From: Macrolepiota albuminosa
Lineage: Eukaryota > Basidiomycota > Agaricomycetes > Agaricales > Agaricaceae
Length of the DNA stretch: 64,000 nt
Direction of reading: 5' to 3'
Assembly: GCA_027475525.1 (NCBI GenBank)
Contig: JAMWFC010000114.1
Span: forward strand, 310,001 to 374,000
Under the pieces are notes generated by a model. That model worked only from the letters and a program-made list of their open reading frames with translations. It did no database searches and had not been told where the DNA came from. The position numbers were made by a program, and so were the translations under genes. Of the stretch, positions 10,762 through 20,927 are shown in pieces; within the stretch, counting starts at the first letter, position 1, and each line of letters starts with the position of its first letter.

Positions 10762-11782
10762 TGATAGGACCCTATACAGGTTAGGCGCATCAACGGCAGG
10801 CTCGGCACCGGCTCCAAAAACCTTGCCGCACTCGTTCCGAACTTAGCGCACACGTTCTACCCATTTTAAGCCATTTCTGACGGCCGCGCACGGCAAGAAG
10901 CAGATCCGATCAGTGATAGCGCCGACGGCAGCAAGAATGACAACTGACAGATGGCATCAGTCACTGACGACAGCGCTTAGCAAGAAGCCTGATGATCTAT
11001 CAAAAACTGACGGACAGCTTGGCGTTTGACCTTGGCGTCTGACACCGCTTACCGTCTCGATTTGGCGCCCAACGTCGCTTAGGTGTTCTGACAGACAGAA
11101 GGGTGATGGATTGATGATTTAGCACCGCGATCTGCCGCCTGGTGGCGCCAAGGCTCTTGAATGGACGGTAGGGATCTGAAACCGTTGGAGTCACCCCTTT
11201 GAAATTTTCCAGTTTACCGCACTCTGGCGTCATTAGCCACTGGCGACGGCGAACTCCTTGTAGTATAAAAGTACTTACCGACTTGTACATATACCGCACT
11301 CTGGCGTCATTAGCCACTGGCGACGGCGAACTCCTTGTAGTATAAAAGTACTTACCGACTTGTACATACGGCAGACGAATAGACCAGAGTTTCCCCCTTT
11401 ACTTCAGTCTCCCTTACGCTCAAGAGCTCATTTACGCTACGGTCGGCAACGTCAAACTCATCGGCAGTTGCAGACGTTCGCCAATACTCGACATACTCGC
11501 GCCTTGCAACTACGGCAGGCATTATCGACGCTTAGACCTCGCTAAGCTTATCGTGCTCTTACCGCTTACCTTTGCCGTGTTCACTTACCGCATTTTCCTT
11601 AGGCGCTTTACCTTAGCGCTTGACACTTGCCGACCTCGTTACCGATTTTCCTCTTTTTCACAGGCGCGTTCTCTGGGACCTGCCCGGGACTCCTCATATC
11701 ACTTTTAGCGCGCCCAACGCACACTCTTGGTACGGTAACACAATTGTTACATTTGTTACTGACCAAACTTTGGGCGTCATCA
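10762..11782 (+). mobile_element. solo LTR H inserted in the 5' LTR of B
   Basis: Begins TGATAGGACC, ends GCGTCATCA (TG...CA) and is flanked by CCGG at 10758-10761 and 11783-11786, a 4-bp duplication. The uninterrupted site is seen in the 3' LTR of B near 25222. A TATA box with TATAAAA at 11264-11270 (repeated at 11341 by the 77-bp duplication) supports an LTR promoter and plus orientation. Length is 944 bp without that duplication. No open frame of note. No related full element is present in the window, so its class is unknown. Confidence 0.75.
11215..11368. repeat. perfect 77-bp tandem duplication 4
   Basis: Copies 11215-11291 and 11292-11368 are identical; this doubles the TATA-box region of LTR H. 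Confidence 0.97.
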
Positions 11783-11951
11783 CCGGACCAAGCCCCCCCT
11801 CCCAGGAGTACCCCTGTCCACATCTTGAACCCCAGAGTCCTAGCCCCGGAGTTCCAGACACCCGAGTATCCGTGGGTCAAGTCCGCATTGTAAGGGCGAT
11901 TGCTTTCCCGGAAAGCCCCCGACTCAGCGGAACCTGACATAATATCAAGAC

Positions 11952-12105
11952 TCCCTCCTTACACCGTTCTTGATGGCTACGTATACTCACACTTACTACC
12001 CCACGGGCTACCAGACCGACCCCTACGGTCCCTCCTTACACCGTTCTTGATGGCTACGTATACTCACACTTACTACCCCACGGGCTACCAGACCGACCCC
12101 TACGG
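11952..12105. repeat. perfect 77-bp tandem duplication 5
   Basis: Copies 11952-12028 and 12029-12105 are identical; this doubles the start of the first open frame of element B, including its ATG (11973 and 12050). Confidence 0.97.
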
Positions 12106-12421
12106 ACACCTGGTACCCAATCATTACTCCACACAGACCCCCCACCCCGTCTATCTACCCCTCCCATACAAACCCCCGTATCTCCACCGCCACTGGGCCC
12201 CCGACCCATCCCTCTATGATCTGGGGCCCTCAGCCAGCTGGGCCCCTCCGCCCAACTTAGCCATGGCACAACCCGTGGAGGTCCCCTCGTACCAGAGCAT
12301 CCCCGGGCGCCTGCCGGAGACCCCACCAGTACCCAGTGGACCTCGCCCGATTCCCCCCAGCGAGGGCCCCTTTGCACCCGCCCCCTACTATGGCTACCAG
12401 TGCCCCGTTCCCCAACCCTGA
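12050..12421 (+). CDS. small Tyr/Pro-rich leader ORF of element B
   Basis: A 123-codon frame starts MATYTHTYYPTGYQTD just after the 5' LTR. It is rich in Tyr, Pro and His with no recognised domain. It ends in TGA at 12421, overlapping by about 30 bases the next frame, which also begins MAT (12390). It may be the true N-terminus of gag joined to the next frame by a +1 shift, or a separate leader peptide. The duplicated ATG is due to the 77-bp repeat. Confidence 0.4.
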   Translation: MATYTHTYYPTGYQTDPYGHLVPNHYSTQTPHPVYLPLPYKPPYLHRHWAPDPSLYDLGPSASWAPPPNLAMAQPVEVPSYQSIPGRLPETPPVPSGPRPIPPSEGPFAPAPYYGYQCPVPQP

Positions 12422-12861
12422 GAACCCCGAGGACCCCCCTCATCACTACCTGGCCGCCGCTCCACCCACTCGAACCCCTCCCTCGCCAATGGGACGACGA
12501 CGCCTCGAGGAGTATGAACGGCAACGGGACGAAGTACTCCACTTACTCAGGATCTCGCTGGAGGACTTCGCTCAACGGACAAGGGCGCTGCTCACGGAAT
12601 TCAGGCATGACGACTTCGAAGGCACTCCGGAGGAATGGGCTTATTGCTTGGTCGAATTCGGGGATCGCCTCATGCAAGGAGAACTCCTGGAGCAAACTAT
12701 GGTAAAGTATAGGCGCAATACGATCCTCTGAGAAGAATTGCAGCAGCTGCTCGAGGAGAACTCCTGGAGCAAACTATGGTAAAGTATAGGCGCAATACGA
12801 TCCTCTGAGAAGAATTGCAGCAGCTGCTCGACGAAGTCCACGCATCCCCCTCCCCTCGACC
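12390..12861 (+). pseudogene. gag of element B, N-terminal part
   Basis: The ATG at 12390 opens MATSAPFPNPENPEDPPHH, followed by a predicted helical segment (RRRLEEYERQRDEVLHLL...). A TGA at 12729-12731 sits where an Arg codon (CGA) would fit. The 77-bp duplication at 12677-12830 then repeats the stop region. The frame is cut by element C at 12857-12861 and continues at 16086. This is the Pro-rich N-terminal gag region; capsid function is inferred only from position before the gag core at 17132. Confidence 0.6.
12677..12830. repeat. perfect 77-bp tandem duplication 6
   Basis: Copies 12677-12753 and 12754-12830 are identical, in the gag of element B. Confidence 0.97.
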
Positions 12862-13141
12862 TGTCAGGGGACTCCTCATTCCTTTCTTCTTTCACTCTTT
12901 ACTTCTTCACTCTCCTTTCATTCACTTCCTTATTTCTTCTATCATTCTCTCATTTTGCTGTTACTACTTTTTCAACACTATCTGTTAGTACTATTCTCAA
13001 CCTTTGAGGTGCTCTGGTTCTTTAGCTATCACTCAGACAAGTGTAGCTACCTTGATATTGTCAGTATATATTCTAATACACTTTGGATCTCCCTCTGCCA
13101 GCTGTGTGACTGAGCCACAGCCTCTAGAGGTTGCCCTTACA
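12862..13141 (+). repeat. 5' LTR of element C
   Basis: Aligns with 15806-16085 at a constant offset of 2944 with very few differences (for example TTACTTC against TTATTTC). The family recurs as solo or partial LTRs at 3457-3945, 48003-48329 and 55019-55212. Confidence 0.92.
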
Positions 13142-13238
13142 CGACCCCTCAATGACCCCGCGGACCCAGGTTGCTCAATTCACGTTCGACGGGAACCCCC
13201 GGAGCTGGCCCCGGCAGCTCCGACAGCCCCCGTGGCCC
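13142..13238 (+). other. misplaced copy of the right flank of element C
   Basis: These 97 bp repeat 16086-16182 (gag of element B) without change and then switch to RT sequence after GTGGCCC. Expected here would be the primer-binding site, gag, protease and the first half of RT. It looks like a solo-LTR allele joined to a full-length allele. Confidence 0.85.
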
Positions 13239-15794
13239 TGTGTGTGTATACCTTGACGATATTCTCATCTATACCAAGACTCTAGAGGAGCATCGTCGGA
13301 TTACGTGCATCGTACTGGAATGTCTTTGCCAGCACCAGCTCTATCTTAAGCCAGAAAAGTGCGAGTTTGAGCAGACTAAGGTTGAATATCTTGGACTGAT
13401 CATCTCTCATGGAATGGCTGAGATGGACCCAGTCAAGGTGGCTGGTGTAGCAGAGTGGCCAGAGCCTAAGAACAAGAAGGAGGTTCAGGCCTTCCTGGGT
13501 TTTACCAACTTCTACCAGAGGTTTATTCAGGATTTCTCACACCATGCCCGGCCCCTCTTTGATCTCACCACTAAGGACACTCCTTGGCACTGGGATGCAG
13601 CACAGCAGACAGCCTTTGACGCCCTCAAACAGGCAGTCACTTCAAAGCCTGTCCTTATATTCCCAGATGATGACTCTTCCTTCCGTGTTGAAGCTGATAG
13701 CTCGGATTTTGCTACTGGGGCCATTCTCTCTCAACAGTCAAGGGAGGATGGTAAGTGGCATCCTGTGGCTTTCTACTCCAAGAGTCTCAATGCTGTGGAG
13801 CAAAATTATGAGATCCATGACAAGGAGATGCTAGCTATCATTCGGTCATTTGAGGAGTGGCGACATTTCCTTGAGGGTGCCAGGCATAAATTTGAGGTGT
13901 GGACTGATCACAAGAACTTAGAGTACTTTCGGACGGCCAAGAAACTTAACCGCTGACAGGCTCGATGGTCCTTGTATCTGGCCAACTTTGACTTCTCTCT
14001 GCATCACAAACCTGGACGGAGCATGGGTAAGCCAGATGCGCTTTCTAGGTGAGCAGACCATGGTTCAGGAGCTAGTGACAATGAGAATATTGTACTTCTG
14101 AAGCCAGAACTATTTGCTATCCGTGCTCTAGAAGGTGTGGTTGGCCAGGGAGAAGAAGTGAGCATCCTTCAAGACATCTGACGAGGTAACCGGGAGGGCG
14201 CTCAAGAAGATCTGGTAGCTAAGGCTGCCATGGCCTTGCATGCTCGAGAGAAAACTGGAGTGAAGTCTGTCCGCACCGACGAGTGGTCTCTGGAGAATGG
14301 TCTTCTCACCTTCCGGGGACGCATTTATGTTCCCAACCTGCCAGACCTCCGGAGGCGGATTGTGGAGCAGCATTATGACTCTCGAGTTGCAGGACATCCT
14401 GGCAGATGGAAGACGCTGGAGCTGGTCTCGCGGAATTACTGGTGGCCTCAAATGTCACGGTATATTGGCTCTTACACCTCCACCTGTGATCTTTGCCTTT
14501 GGACTAAGCCTTGTTGTCAGCCTCCTATGGGACAGCTTCATCCATTGCCTATCCCAGCTGAGCGTTGGAGTGTGGCCTCGGTAGACTTCATTGTTGAGTT
14601 ACCTGATTCTCATGGATATGATGCGATCATGGTGGTAGTGGATCTCTGTGGCAAGTGTGCTCATTTTATTCCAACACACACTACTTGCTCAGCCATGGGC
14701 GCAGCCAATCTGTACCGGAAGCATGTCTGGAAGCTCCATGGGTTGTCAGATGCTTATGTCTCGGACCGCGGACCTCAGTTTGTGGCAGAGTTTACTAGAG
14801 AACTGTATCGCCTCCTCCATGTCAAACTCCACACTTCCACAGCCTACCACCCCCAGTCTGATGGCCAGACTGAGCGTGTCAACCAGGAGCTAGAACAGTA
14901 TCTCCGGCTCTTCTGCAATGAACGACAGGATGACTGGGACGATCTATTACCAGAGGCAGAGTTCCAGTACAACAACCGTGTACATGCTGCCACCCAGATG
15001 TCTCCTTTCCTTCTAGATACTGGTCGACATCCTCAGATGGGATTTGAGCCTCGTGGACAACCTTCAGAGAATGAAGCTGTCAACAAGTTCATAGATCGGA
15101 TGAAGGCAGCCCAGGAGGAAGCCAAGGCAGCTTTAGCTAAGGCAAAGGATGACATGGCCCACTACTACGATCGTGGACAAACTCCAGCCCTCAAGTACAA
15201 GCCTGGAGATCAAGTCTACCTGGATGCTTCTGACATTGCTACCACCCGATCTTCTCAGAAGCTCTCTCACCGTTGTCTAGGACCCTTTCCTATAGTACGG
15301 CAGGTAGGCCCACTTGCCTATCGACTCAAGCTGCCTAGTGGAATGAGTCGACTCCATCCAGTCTTCAATGTGGTGAAGCTTTCTCCAGCCCCAGAGGATC
15401 CAATCCCAGGTCGACGTCCACAGCCACCTCCACCACCAGTTCTGGTAAACAACCAAGAAGAGTACAAAGTGGAGCGGATCCTAGACAGCCGACTCTTTAG
15501 GAATAAGCTTCAGTTCAAGGTCAAGTGGAAGGGCTATGGAATCGAGGACGTTTCCTGGGAGCCACAAGAGAATGTCCATGCCCCTGCCTTGGTCCGGTCA
15601 AGTGGAAGGGCTATGGAATCGAGGACGTTTCCTGGGAGCCACAAGAGAATGTCCATGCCCCTGCCTTGGTCCAGGAATTCTATCAACAGCATCCCAATGC
15701 TCCTCGGGCAATCAGAGGCCTCTATTCTCTTTCCAAGGTAGACCAGGCCATCCAGAACTACTTCTATCCAGCACGTCGAGACGCCGCACTCTAG
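13239..15794 (+). pseudogene. pol of element C: RT (C-terminal half), RNase H, integrase, chromodomain
   Basis: The frame enters at the RT active site VYLDDILIY and continues through the RT thumb (VEYLGLIISHG, FLGFTNFYQRFI). RNase H follows (VEADSSDFATGAILSQ, YEIHDKEMLAIIRSFEEWR, VWTDHKNLEYF). Next is the integrase H-H-C-C finger and a core with D (SVDFIVEL), D (VSDRGPQF) and E (DGQTERVNQ). Then comes the GPF/Y region (LGPFPIVRQVGPLAYRLKLP, HPVFNVVKL) and a good chromodomain ([28 protein letters not shown]). Three in-frame TGA codons (13954, 14050, 14179) all stand where CGA (Arg) is expected. The 77-bp duplication at 15519 shifts the frame inside the chromodomain. Everything upstream of YLDD is missing. 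Confidence 0.93.
15519..15672. repeat. perfect 77-bp tandem duplication 7
   Basis: Copies 15519-15595 and 15596-15672 are identical; the chromodomain core WKGYG...SWEPQE of element C is therefore present twice in two frames. Confidence 0.97.
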
Positions 15795-15805
15795 AGGGGG
15801 GGTGA
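15795..15805 (+). other. polypurine tract of element C
   Basis: AGGGGGGGGTGA directly precedes the 3' LTR start TGTCAGGGG and follows the pol stop codon. Confidence 0.75.
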
Positions 15806-16085
15806 TGTCAGGGGACTCCTCATTCCTTTCTTCTTTCACTCTTTATTTCTTCACTCTCCTTTCATTCACTTCCTTATTTCTTCTATCATTCTCTCATTTT
15901 GCTGTTACTACTTTTTCAACACTATCTGTTAGTACTATTCTCAACCTTTGAGGTGCTCTGGTTCTTTAGCTATCACTCAGACAAGTGTAGCTACCTTGAT
16001 ATTGTCAGTATATATTCTAATACACTTTGGATCTCCCTCTGCCAGCTGTGTGACTGAGCCACAGCCTCTAGAGGTTGCCCTTACA
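15806..16085 (+). repeat. 3' LTR of element C
   Basis: 280 bp, TG...CA ends, followed by the target duplication CGACC (16086-16090). Confidence 0.92.
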
Positions 16086-17960
16086 CGACCCCTCAATGAC
16101 CCCGCGGACCCAGGTTGCTCAATTCACGTTCGACGGGAACCCCCGGAGCTGGCCCCGGCAGCTCCGACAGCCCCCGTGGCCCCCACTCCGGAACAACGAC
16201 AATGGGAAGAGCGACAAAACGCCTCAGCCATATTGTGGTCCCTCAACCCGACTGGAGGCCTATTTGATCAACCCGCTGCCCGCATGGTAGACTTGTCAAC
16301 TCGCCGCAGGGCTAACTCCGTTCCTAGTACCTTCGAGACCTGGGGACAACCCCAGAGACCCCTGGAACCGCTCCAATGAGTAGACAACGCCTGACCTCCG
16401 CCCCCAGCAAACCCCGGTAGGGCCCGGGTGGACACCCCCAGCACGGACGACACGCTGTGCTACATCAACGAGCTCACGCACGGCAATAACAAACAGCGTC
16501 CCGCACCCACGCCCGCCCCCCACGTCCACCCCGGTCCCTCCAGAACCCAGTTTCCTTCGCGATCCGCCACCCCACTTTGATCTGCGGAACCCCCCACGGC
16601 CTCCGATGCAAGCACGACCCTCCCGGGTTGAACGTCCCCCGCGCAACCTGGCACCTGACCCGGTACCTGACCCGATACCACCGAACCCTCCCCGACCACC
16701 TCCGCCACCTCTAGCCAAACCTCGAGGATGACCCCCAGGCCCCCCACCTCTGCCAGTCCCTGCGTGGAGACCCGGGCCTCCCCCTGGCAGGAACGAACCC
16801 CCCTGGGACAATGGACCTCCCAGGCACGGACCCCCAGGTGAGCCACCCAGAGGAGGCCCTCCAGGCAGGTGGGGTCCTGCCCTCGGTGACTTTCCTCCAC
16901 AAGGAGGGGGGGGTAACCATTATTACTATTACTACAATGCCGGCCCCCCTCCCCGCAACGCTGCCAGACTGGATGATGCTCGCAATGCCCTCGCCCGCGA
17001 AGGACGTCTGGACATTCAAAAGCCCGACGCTTTTACGGGCTAGGACCCCCAAAAATGGCGTACATTCCTCACTCAGTGTCTCAACACGTTTCAGGCGAAA
17101 ACCACTCACGTTTTAGGTTGACAGCTCCCAGGTGGCCTTCGCCGCCTCGTACCTCCAGGGGATCGCCTTCAACCACTACACGGCGCTCATCCAGTTCGAC
17201 CCCAACAACCCAACACTTTCCTGCTGGCAGGCCTTCGTCGATGAATTCTCCTGGAAATTTGGGATCTACGACACTGTGGCCGAAGCCGAGGACAACCTCT
17301 TCAACCTCCGGATGCGCTCTGAGGAACGATTCACTACCTTCATCGTACATTTTGAAAAAGAAGCTTATGAGACAGGTTGGAACTACAGCGCCCTCCGGTA
17401 CGCCCTCCGCCGTGCCCTGCCGCAACGTATCAAGGACGTCCTCCGACTCGCCCCGAAACAACCCTCCTACGACGGATACAAGGCCCTCGTCATGTAGATT
17501 GACCAACGCTACTGGGAAGACCGCAGCGAGTACTCAAACTCCCGACCTCCCTGAAACCCTAGAGGAGGACCCCCTTGGCCCTCCGGCAAAACCCCCAACC
17601 TCCAAAGTCGGAACCCCGGTTCCTTCGCGTTTCCTGGCGGCTGACCCCTGGTAAGTCGCGGCCCGCCCAATGCTAACCCCGGCAGCGGCGTCCGCCCCCA
17701 GGCCCAACTCAACGCCGCCATGGCCGCCCACGACCCGGGCGATGCGCCAAGCCCCGAGGAACCTCCGGAAGACCCCAAAGACTTCGACTTCGACAACAAA
17801 CGGGATGAGGAGGCCCTCCGGGCCAACCGGCTTCAAAAGAAGGGGCAACCCTGGGTTGAGGTCCCGACGGATGTGCAGGAATGACGGAGAAGAGAGGGTG
17901 TCTGCATACTCTGCGGTGAGAAAAACCACTTCATCTCCAAGTGCCCCCAACGACAGGTCA
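16086..17960 (+). pseudogene. gag of element B, core and zinc knuckle
   Basis: After element C the Pro-rich gag continues (TPRTQVAQFTFDGNPRSWP). A retrotransposon-gag core is clear at 17132-17497: SYLQGIAFNHYTALIQFDP, then FVDEFSWKFGIYDTVAEAE and EERFTTFIVHFEKEAYETGW. A CCHC knuckle, CILCGEKNHFISKC, lies at 17903-17944. In-frame TAG and TGA codons (for example TAG after VM at about 17497, one change from CAG) and frame changes break it. Gag forms the particle and the knuckle binds RNA. The stretch 16200-17050 is so Pro/Arg/Gly rich that long open frames appear on the opposite strand by composition alone. Confidence 0.82.
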
Positions 17961-18537
17961 TGAGACATGCCAGGGGAGGATGCTACTTACGAGTATTCGG
18001 AAAACGACCCGGCGATTTAGATCCAGAAGACGCCCTAAATCGTGGAATCAACCCCGACGTCTTCTCCGCCCCGGTCTCACATCTTTGCTCTACGACACTC
18101 GTACAGGACACCCTCACAGCTTACCTACCCTCCCACTCCTTGCACTCTCTTCTCCTCAAAACCCGCCTCACCCCCTCCGGAACCCTCCTCGACACCCTCG
18201 TTGACAGTGGCGCCACCGACAATTTCATCAATGAAGCATGGTCCGCCTTCGCCCCGGAACTCGCTCAGTGACTCCTGGTCCTGGTACGACTCTGCCTCTT
18301 CGACGAAGACGCCTCCACGACGGGGGACATCACTCACTTCGTGCGTATGCCCATTACTTTCGCCAATGGACAGACTCACACCCTCCGGATGTTGATAACC
18401 AAACTCCACCCTTCCGCACCCCTGGTCCTAGGGCTCCCGTGGCTCTGAGACACCAATCCCTCCGGATGTTGATAACCAAACTCCACCCTTCCGCACCCCT
18501 GGTCCTAGGGCTCCCGTGGCTCTGAGACACCAATCCC
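17960..18537 (+). pseudogene. retropepsin domain 1 of element B
   Basis: The segment LLDTLVDSGATDNFINEAW carries the aspartic-protease triad DSG. After a stop at about 18270 it continues MPITFANGQTHTLRMLITK and ends in the flap/strand motif LVLGLPWL. The 77-bp duplication at 18381-18534 doubles that last part. A second, different protease domain follows within 150 bp. Retropepsins cut the gag-pol polyprotein and normally one copy per element is found. Confidence 0.78.
18381..18534. repeat. perfect 77-bp tandem duplication 8
   Basis: Copies 18381-18457 and 18458-18534 are identical, at the end of protease domain 1 of element B. Confidence 0.97.
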
Positions 18538-18691
18538 CACATTGATTGGCGACATCTTACCCTTCGCCTGACCCAAGACCCGATGCCTGACGACCAGCAA
18601 CTCCCCTTCAACATCCCCCACTCTCCTGATCTTACCCTGAAGGACGGACCCCCACCACCCCCCAGACTCCAGTCCCGCTCGTCCCGATCCT

Positions 18692-19209
18692 TTGTCCACA
18701 AATGCCAGGCTGGACGGCACCCCGGGACCAATATTGGCCCTCATTGACAGCGGAGCCACCGGAGTTTTCATCAGCGACGCCCTCGATCTCCCCCACGACT
18801 CCCTCGACCAGCCTCTCCGCCTGCAATGCCTCGATGGCACCCCCTCCTCCTCCGGCCCCATCCAGAGGTCTCACTCGGGACGCGTGACCCTGGACAACAA
18901 CTACGAGTTCACCTCCGACTTCCTGGTCACGCCCCCATCCAGAGGTCTCACTCGGGACGCGTGACCCTGGACAACAACTACGAGTTCACCTCCGACTTCC
19001 TGGTCACGCGACTTCATGAATCGACCCCGATGGTGCTGGGACTACCCTGGCTGCACGACATGAACCCCGACATCGATTGGAGGACGCTTACCATGACCTT
19101 CCCGAGACCCAAAAACCGCCTCCTGACTGCTGTGCACCTCCGGGCCCTAGGAAACGACCCGATGCCCGACACCCCCAGGACGACTGCCGCGCCCCCCATG
19201 CCCGTCTGA
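18692..19209 (+). pseudogene. retropepsin domain 2 of element B
   Basis: GPILALIDSGATGVFISDA again has the DSGAT active site, followed by NYEFTSDFLVT and the conserved end MVLGLPWLHDMNPDIDW. It resembles domain 1 in architecture (both end L(V/M)LGLPWL then NP.IDW.. L) but differs in sequence, so this is an old tandem duplication, unrelated to the 77-bp repeats. The frame is broken by the 77-bp duplication at 18856. Ends in TGA at 19207-19209. RT follows. Confidence 0.78.
18856..19009. repeat. perfect 77-bp tandem duplication 9
   Basis: Copies 18856-18932 and 18933-19009 are identical, inside protease domain 2 of element B. Confidence 0.97.
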
Positions 19210-20927
19210 GACCGCAAGGCCCCCGATCGACCCCCAAACATTTCTCGGAACAAGTACAAAGGGCCAAACTACCCCTGCCGGTCTCAGACACGCGTCACAC
19301 CCGCTCTGGCCGATGCTTCCGCGACCCCGATCGACCCGAGCGCACTTGACATTAGGATCATTGGGGCCGCCCCCTTCGCCCACCTCATGAAGGATGGAAC
19401 TCCCACGTTTCAGCTGCACACTTCGCCTTCTCTCCCGGAAGAACATCTACGAGGGGACGCTATTCTCCCAGAAAAGAAGACCGAGGAACAGATCCTCCGA
19501 GAAGTAGTTCCCCTGGAGTATCACGAGTTTGCTGACGTATTCTCCAAAGGAGACACCAAGGAGATTCCCCCTCACTGCCACTATGACCACACTATCGACC
19601 TCGAGGAAGGAGCTGCCCCTCCTTTCGGCAAGGTGTACAACATGTCAGAGGTCAAACTCCGGGCCCTCAAGGACTATCTTGATGAAATGCTCGGTAAGGG
19701 ATTCATCCGACCCTCCGCCTCCGCCACCGGAGCCCCGGTTCTATTCGCCAAGAAGAAGGACGGCTCGCTCCGACTCTGTGTCGACTACCGGGGACTCAAT
19801 AAGATCACCAAGAAGAACCGCTACCCGCTCCTGCTCATTGGCGATCTGGTCGATCGACTCCGCAGTGCCAAGGTTTACACGAAGATCGACCTCCGCTCCG
19901 GTTACAACAACGTCCGCATCGCCCCGGGACACGAGTGGAAAACCGCGTTCCGCACGCGGTATGGTCTGTTTGAGTACCTTGTGATGCCTTTCGGAATGAC
20001 TAACTCCTCCGCCACGTTCCAATACTTCATGAACAACATCTTCCACGACATGAGCGACGTCTTCATGATCGTCTACCTGGACGACATCCTCATTTATTCC
20101 GACTCGCCGGAGGATCACCAGAAGCATGTCCGGCAAGTCCTCAAACGCCTCCGGGAGCACAACCTCCACGCCAAGCCCGAGAAGTGTTCATTCCACACGG
20201 AAGAGGTTGAGTATCTTGGCGTCATAGTATCCCCGAATGGCGTTCGCATGGACCCCCACAAAGTCGAGGCCATCGTCAACTGGCTGCAGCCCCGGAACGT
20301 CAAGGAAGTACAGTCCTTCTTGGGTTTCGCTAACTTCTACCGGAGGTTTATAGACAACTACTCTGGTATCACAAAACCCCTCAACCGGCTCATGTGCAAG
20401 GACGTCACCTGGAACTGGGACAGTAAGTGCCAGAGCGTCTTTAACCTGCTCAAGGAGGCCTTCACAGCCACCCCCATACTCCGGCACTATGACCCGACCC
20501 TCCCGATTATCCTAAAATGCGACGCCTCCGACTATGCCATCACCGGAATTCTCTCACAGATGGAATCTGACAGTGGGGAGCCCTGGCCAGTTGCCTTCTA
20601 CACCCGGTCCATGATTGATGCCGAGCTCAACTACAACATCTACGACAAGGAGCTCCTTGCCATCGTTGAAGCCTTCAAACAATGGCGAGCATACCTCGAG
20701 GGAGCCCAATTCAGGTCTACTCGGATCACAACAACCTGCAGTACTTCACCATGACCAAGCAACTGAGTTGACGGCAGGCCCAATGGTCCAAGGTTCTCTC
20801 GGAATATGACTTCACGATCCAGTACCGCCCGGGACGACTCGGAGCTAAGCCGGATGCCCTCACCTGTCGACCGGGTGTCTATCCCAAGAAGTCGTTCGAG
20901 GCAGAACGCAATGCGTTCAATCATCGC
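19210..20927 (+). pseudogene. reverse transcriptase and RNase H of element B
   Basis: The largest intact frame is 19387-20754. RT motifs in order: GFIRPSASATGAPVLFAKKK, LRLCVDYRGLNKIT, NRYPLLLIGDLVDRL, KIDLRSGYNNVRI, FEYLVMPFGMTNS and the active site VYLDDILIYS (near 20077), then the thumb (EYLGVIVSPNG, FLGFANFYRRFI). RNase H follows with LKCDASDYAITGIL, YDKELLAIVEAFKQWR and, after a one-base frame change near 20710, YSDHNNLQYF. A TGA at 20769-20771 stands where Arg (CGA) is expected in LSRRQAQW. RT catalytic residues are intact. Confidence 0.93.

Larger units (their letters stand above)
10169..11939 (+). repeat. 5' LTR of element B, with LTR H inside
   Basis: 1771 bp; after removing LTR H (1021 bp) and one 4-bp target duplication it is 746 bp, against 747 bp for the 3' LTR. 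The sequence resumes in register with the other LTR on both sides of H. Confidence 0.9.
12862..16085 (+). mobile_element. Ty3/gypsy chromovirus C, 5' half missing, nested in B
   Basis: LTRs at 12862-13141 and 15806-16085 (280 bp each, almost identical) start TGTCAGGGGACTCC and end TTGCCCTTACA. They are flanked by CGACC at 12857-12861 and 16086-16090. The interior holds only the C-terminal half of RT through chromodomain. Between the left LTR and RT are 97 bp (13142-13238) identical to the sequence right of the element, which cannot be original element sequence. C is the least decayed element in the window. Confidence 0.92.

Noticed and set aside
10762..11782. Insertion H as a MITE or MULE
   Set aside because: Inverted terminal identity is only TGAT/ATCA; TG...CA ends, a TATA box and a 4-bp target duplication fit a solo LTR better.
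16296..16900. Long Gly-rich minus-strand frames (145-171 codons)
   Set aside because: They are mirror images of the Pro/Arg-rich gag of element B; the repeated GGGG composition has no independent support.
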